In this document: one piece after another, positions 13,538-14,949 of the stretch | Position numbering within the stretch: the first letter of the stretch is position 1 | Layout: every line of letters begins with the position of its first letter | Assembly: GCA_934700415.1 (NCBI GenBank) | Contig: CAKUXN010000010.1 | Coordinates: 1 to 14,949 of the forward strand | Direction of reading: 5' to 3' | Origin: an uncultured Candidatus Saccharibacteria bacterium | GTDB taxonomy: Bacteria > Patescibacteriota > Saccharimonadia > Saccharimonadales > Saccharimonadaceae | Length of the DNA stretch: 14,949 nucleotides | Notes under the pieces: model-generated | The model's input: only the letters and a program-made list of their open reading frames with translations | The model's database searches: none | What the model was told of the DNA's origin: nothing | Program-made: the position numbers and the translations under genes

Positions 13538-14949
13538 TTACTTCTTATTCGGGCTAGTGGTTATCAACCCTTCTTCTGTTTCAGACGCAATAATTTGAAT
13601 ATGTACGTGATTTTGCCCTGCAAAGAACAAGCCTTGCCCCACCGGGAAGTTAGCCAAACGCCGTTTTTCTTCTTCTGTCAATTTAAATACGTCCGACAAA
13701 ACATCTACTGCCGAAGACGATTGTTTCAAAAGAAGCTGCATTGACGAGTTCGCCACAATTGCGCGACCCATCTTAGAACCCATAAAATCTTCAACATCCT
13801 GTGTAATCGTAGTTAAACCGAGATAATATTTACGTGCACGTTTTGCTAGCGAGAACAAGAAGTTTGCTGAATCATCATATTTCATAAGTTGCCAAGCCTC
13901 ATCTACAATTAGCAAACGTTTCTTTTGCTCTGCTCTTACAATATTCCAAATATGCGACAACACGATATACATAGCTACTGGACGAAGTTCATCCTCTAGA
14001 TCTCGGATATTAAACACCACCATCTGATTATTAATATCCACATTTGACTGTTGCGAGAAAATCCCCGCAAAAGTTCCCGTCGCGTATTTGCGAAGTCGCT
14101 GTGCAAGTTGTGGTCCAGTTCCTTCCATATGAAGTAACGTATCATACAAATTCAAAATCGTTGGTGGTGTTGATTGATGCGTCAACGGATCCGCTGTAAT
14201 GCCAGTTCTTGCATAAGTATCAATCAAAGCTTGGTCAAGATCAGCTTCTTCATTTGCTGTAAGCGCAGGTATTACTTGTCCACCAGCCGTTACTTGATTT
14301 CCACCTAGCATCAATCTAAACAAACCATGCAAAGTCACCAAATTTGCTCTTAGAGCATCATTAGCATCTTCCGTATCTACCACTTTTGGCAAATCAAACG
14401 GGTTAATTCTCACATCCGAATTCAGCGACAGTCTAATGTACGAACCACCTACCGCATCACATAATTTTTGGTATTCATTCTCTGGATCAATAATTATAAT
14501 CTCAGAGCCAATCATCATTGAACGTAAAGCCTCAAGCTTCACCGTAAACGATTTACCTGCACCAGATTTTGCAAATACCACCATGTTGGCGTTTTCAAGT
14601 GAAAATCTATCAAAAATCACTAACCCATTATTATGCATATTCACGCCATACAAGATTCCCTTATCCTGCGTTAAGTCTGCTGATGTAAATGGGAATGACG
14701 TCGAAATAGCGCCCGTATTCATATTACGACGAATTTGTAATTGGTCAGAACATTGTGGCATCGTCGAATTAAGTCCTTGTTCTTGCTGGCTAGCTGCCAC
14801 TTTCGAAAACACCATTTGTTGGCCAAAAATCGTTTCAATCTTCTGTTGCACAAATTTCAATTCGTCTAAAGAATCCGCCCATAGTGTTACATAAAGCCCA
14901 AAACGGAAAAACCTTTCTGCTCCCACCTGGAGTTGATCACGTAGCTCCT
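13538..14949 (-). CDS. virB4: VirB4-family type IV secretion ATPase, C-terminal part (cut by right edge)
   Basis: VirB4 is the conserved ATPase at the inner-membrane base of type IV secretion and conjugation systems. The frame continues through the right edge (ELRDQLQVGAERFF), so the N-terminus is missing and the GTG at 14926 is not its start. About 469 residues are visible. Walker A is KSGAGKS (about 14549-14569), followed by IIIIDPENEYQKL. RINPFDLP, Walker B LLIVDEAWQLM (about 13882-13914), and the late motif LTTITQDVEDFM with IVANSSMQLLLKQS are all present, as in VirB4/TrbE proteins. The stop is 1 nt before the maximal open frame of the hydrolase gene, so these form an operon. In Saccharibacteria such systems are conserved on the chromosome; conjugation, DNA uptake or host-contact roles cannot be told apart here. 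Confidence 0.94.
   Translation of the reverse strand, partial: ELRDQLQVGAERFFRFGLYVTLWADSLDELKFVQQKIETIFGQQMVFSKVAASQQEQGLNSTMPQCSDQLQIRRNMNTGAISTSFPFTSADLTQDKGILYGVNMHNNGLVIFDRFSLENANMVVFAKSGAGKSFTVKLEALRSMMIGSEIIIIDPENEYQKLCDAVGGSYIRLSLNSDVRINPFDLPKVVDTEDANDALRANLVTLHGLFRLMLGGNQVTAGGQVIPALTANEEADLDQALIDTYARTGITADPLTHQSTPPTILNLYDTLLHMEGTGPQLAQRLRKYATGTFAGIFSQQSNVDINNQMVVFNIRDLEDELRPVAMYIVLSHIWNIVRAEQKKRLLIVDEAWQLMKYDDSANFLFSLAKRARKYYLGLTTITQDVEDFMGSKMGRAIVANSSMQLLLKQSSSAVDVLSDVFKLTEEEKRRLANFPVGQGLFFAGQNHVHIQIIASETEEGLITTSPNKK

Noticed and set aside
14436..14894. A 152-codon + strand open frame
   Set aside because: It is antisense to the conserved VirB4 Walker A region and has no start signal.

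Overview
The window looks like a chromosomal segment of a Candidate Phyla Radiation bacterium, most probably a Saccharibacteria (TM7) member. This rests on the A+T-rich compact layout, a VirB4-type ATPase followed by a secreted lysozyme/NlpC-like hydrolase and a PEGA-like membrane protein, a J-protein without the zinc finger, RNase Y, and very short 5' leaders. The genetic code appears standard: TGA ends hsdS. The taxonomic call is inference from gene content, not a database result.

Left part (1-4571, + strand): the 3' end of a type I restriction-modification operon. A partial hsdS overlaps hsdR by ATGA, and hsdR is followed 2 nt later by a YgjP/DUF45-type zinc metallopeptidase. hsdM is presumably off the left edge.

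Accessory and decayed part (about 4594-7299, mostly - strand): an Mrr-type restriction endonuclease gene that can be followed end to end but carries at least four frameshifts and a stop codon; a broken small gene upstream of it; an intact tRNA-Lys(CTT) with promoter and terminator; a 20-bp copy of the tRNA 3' end 69 bp away, a possible scar of an integration site; a candidate 27-codon leaderless ORF; a NERD-like gene lacking the part of the domain before the ExK motif; and an Ala-rich unknown gene with a leaderless promoter. The region reads as a defence island at a tRNA boundary, partly in decay.

Middle part (7392-10172): a strongly signalled small acidic + strand gene with promoter, ribosome binding site and terminator; on the - strand an rny (RNase Y) unit with two small trailing genes, the last a DUF1653 protein; and another small + strand gene of unknown function.

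Right part (10175-14949, - strand): virB4 (cut by the right edge), a secreted two-domain peptidoglycan hydrolase and a membrane-anchored PEGA-like protein form a tightly packed cell-envelope/secretion cassette. It is followed by dnaJ with its own promoter overlapped by a CIRCE operator, the HrcA binding site. A recurring theme is promoters with TATAAT only 6-7 nt before ATG, so several mRNAs should be leaderless, next to genes that do have normal Shine-Dalgarno sites.
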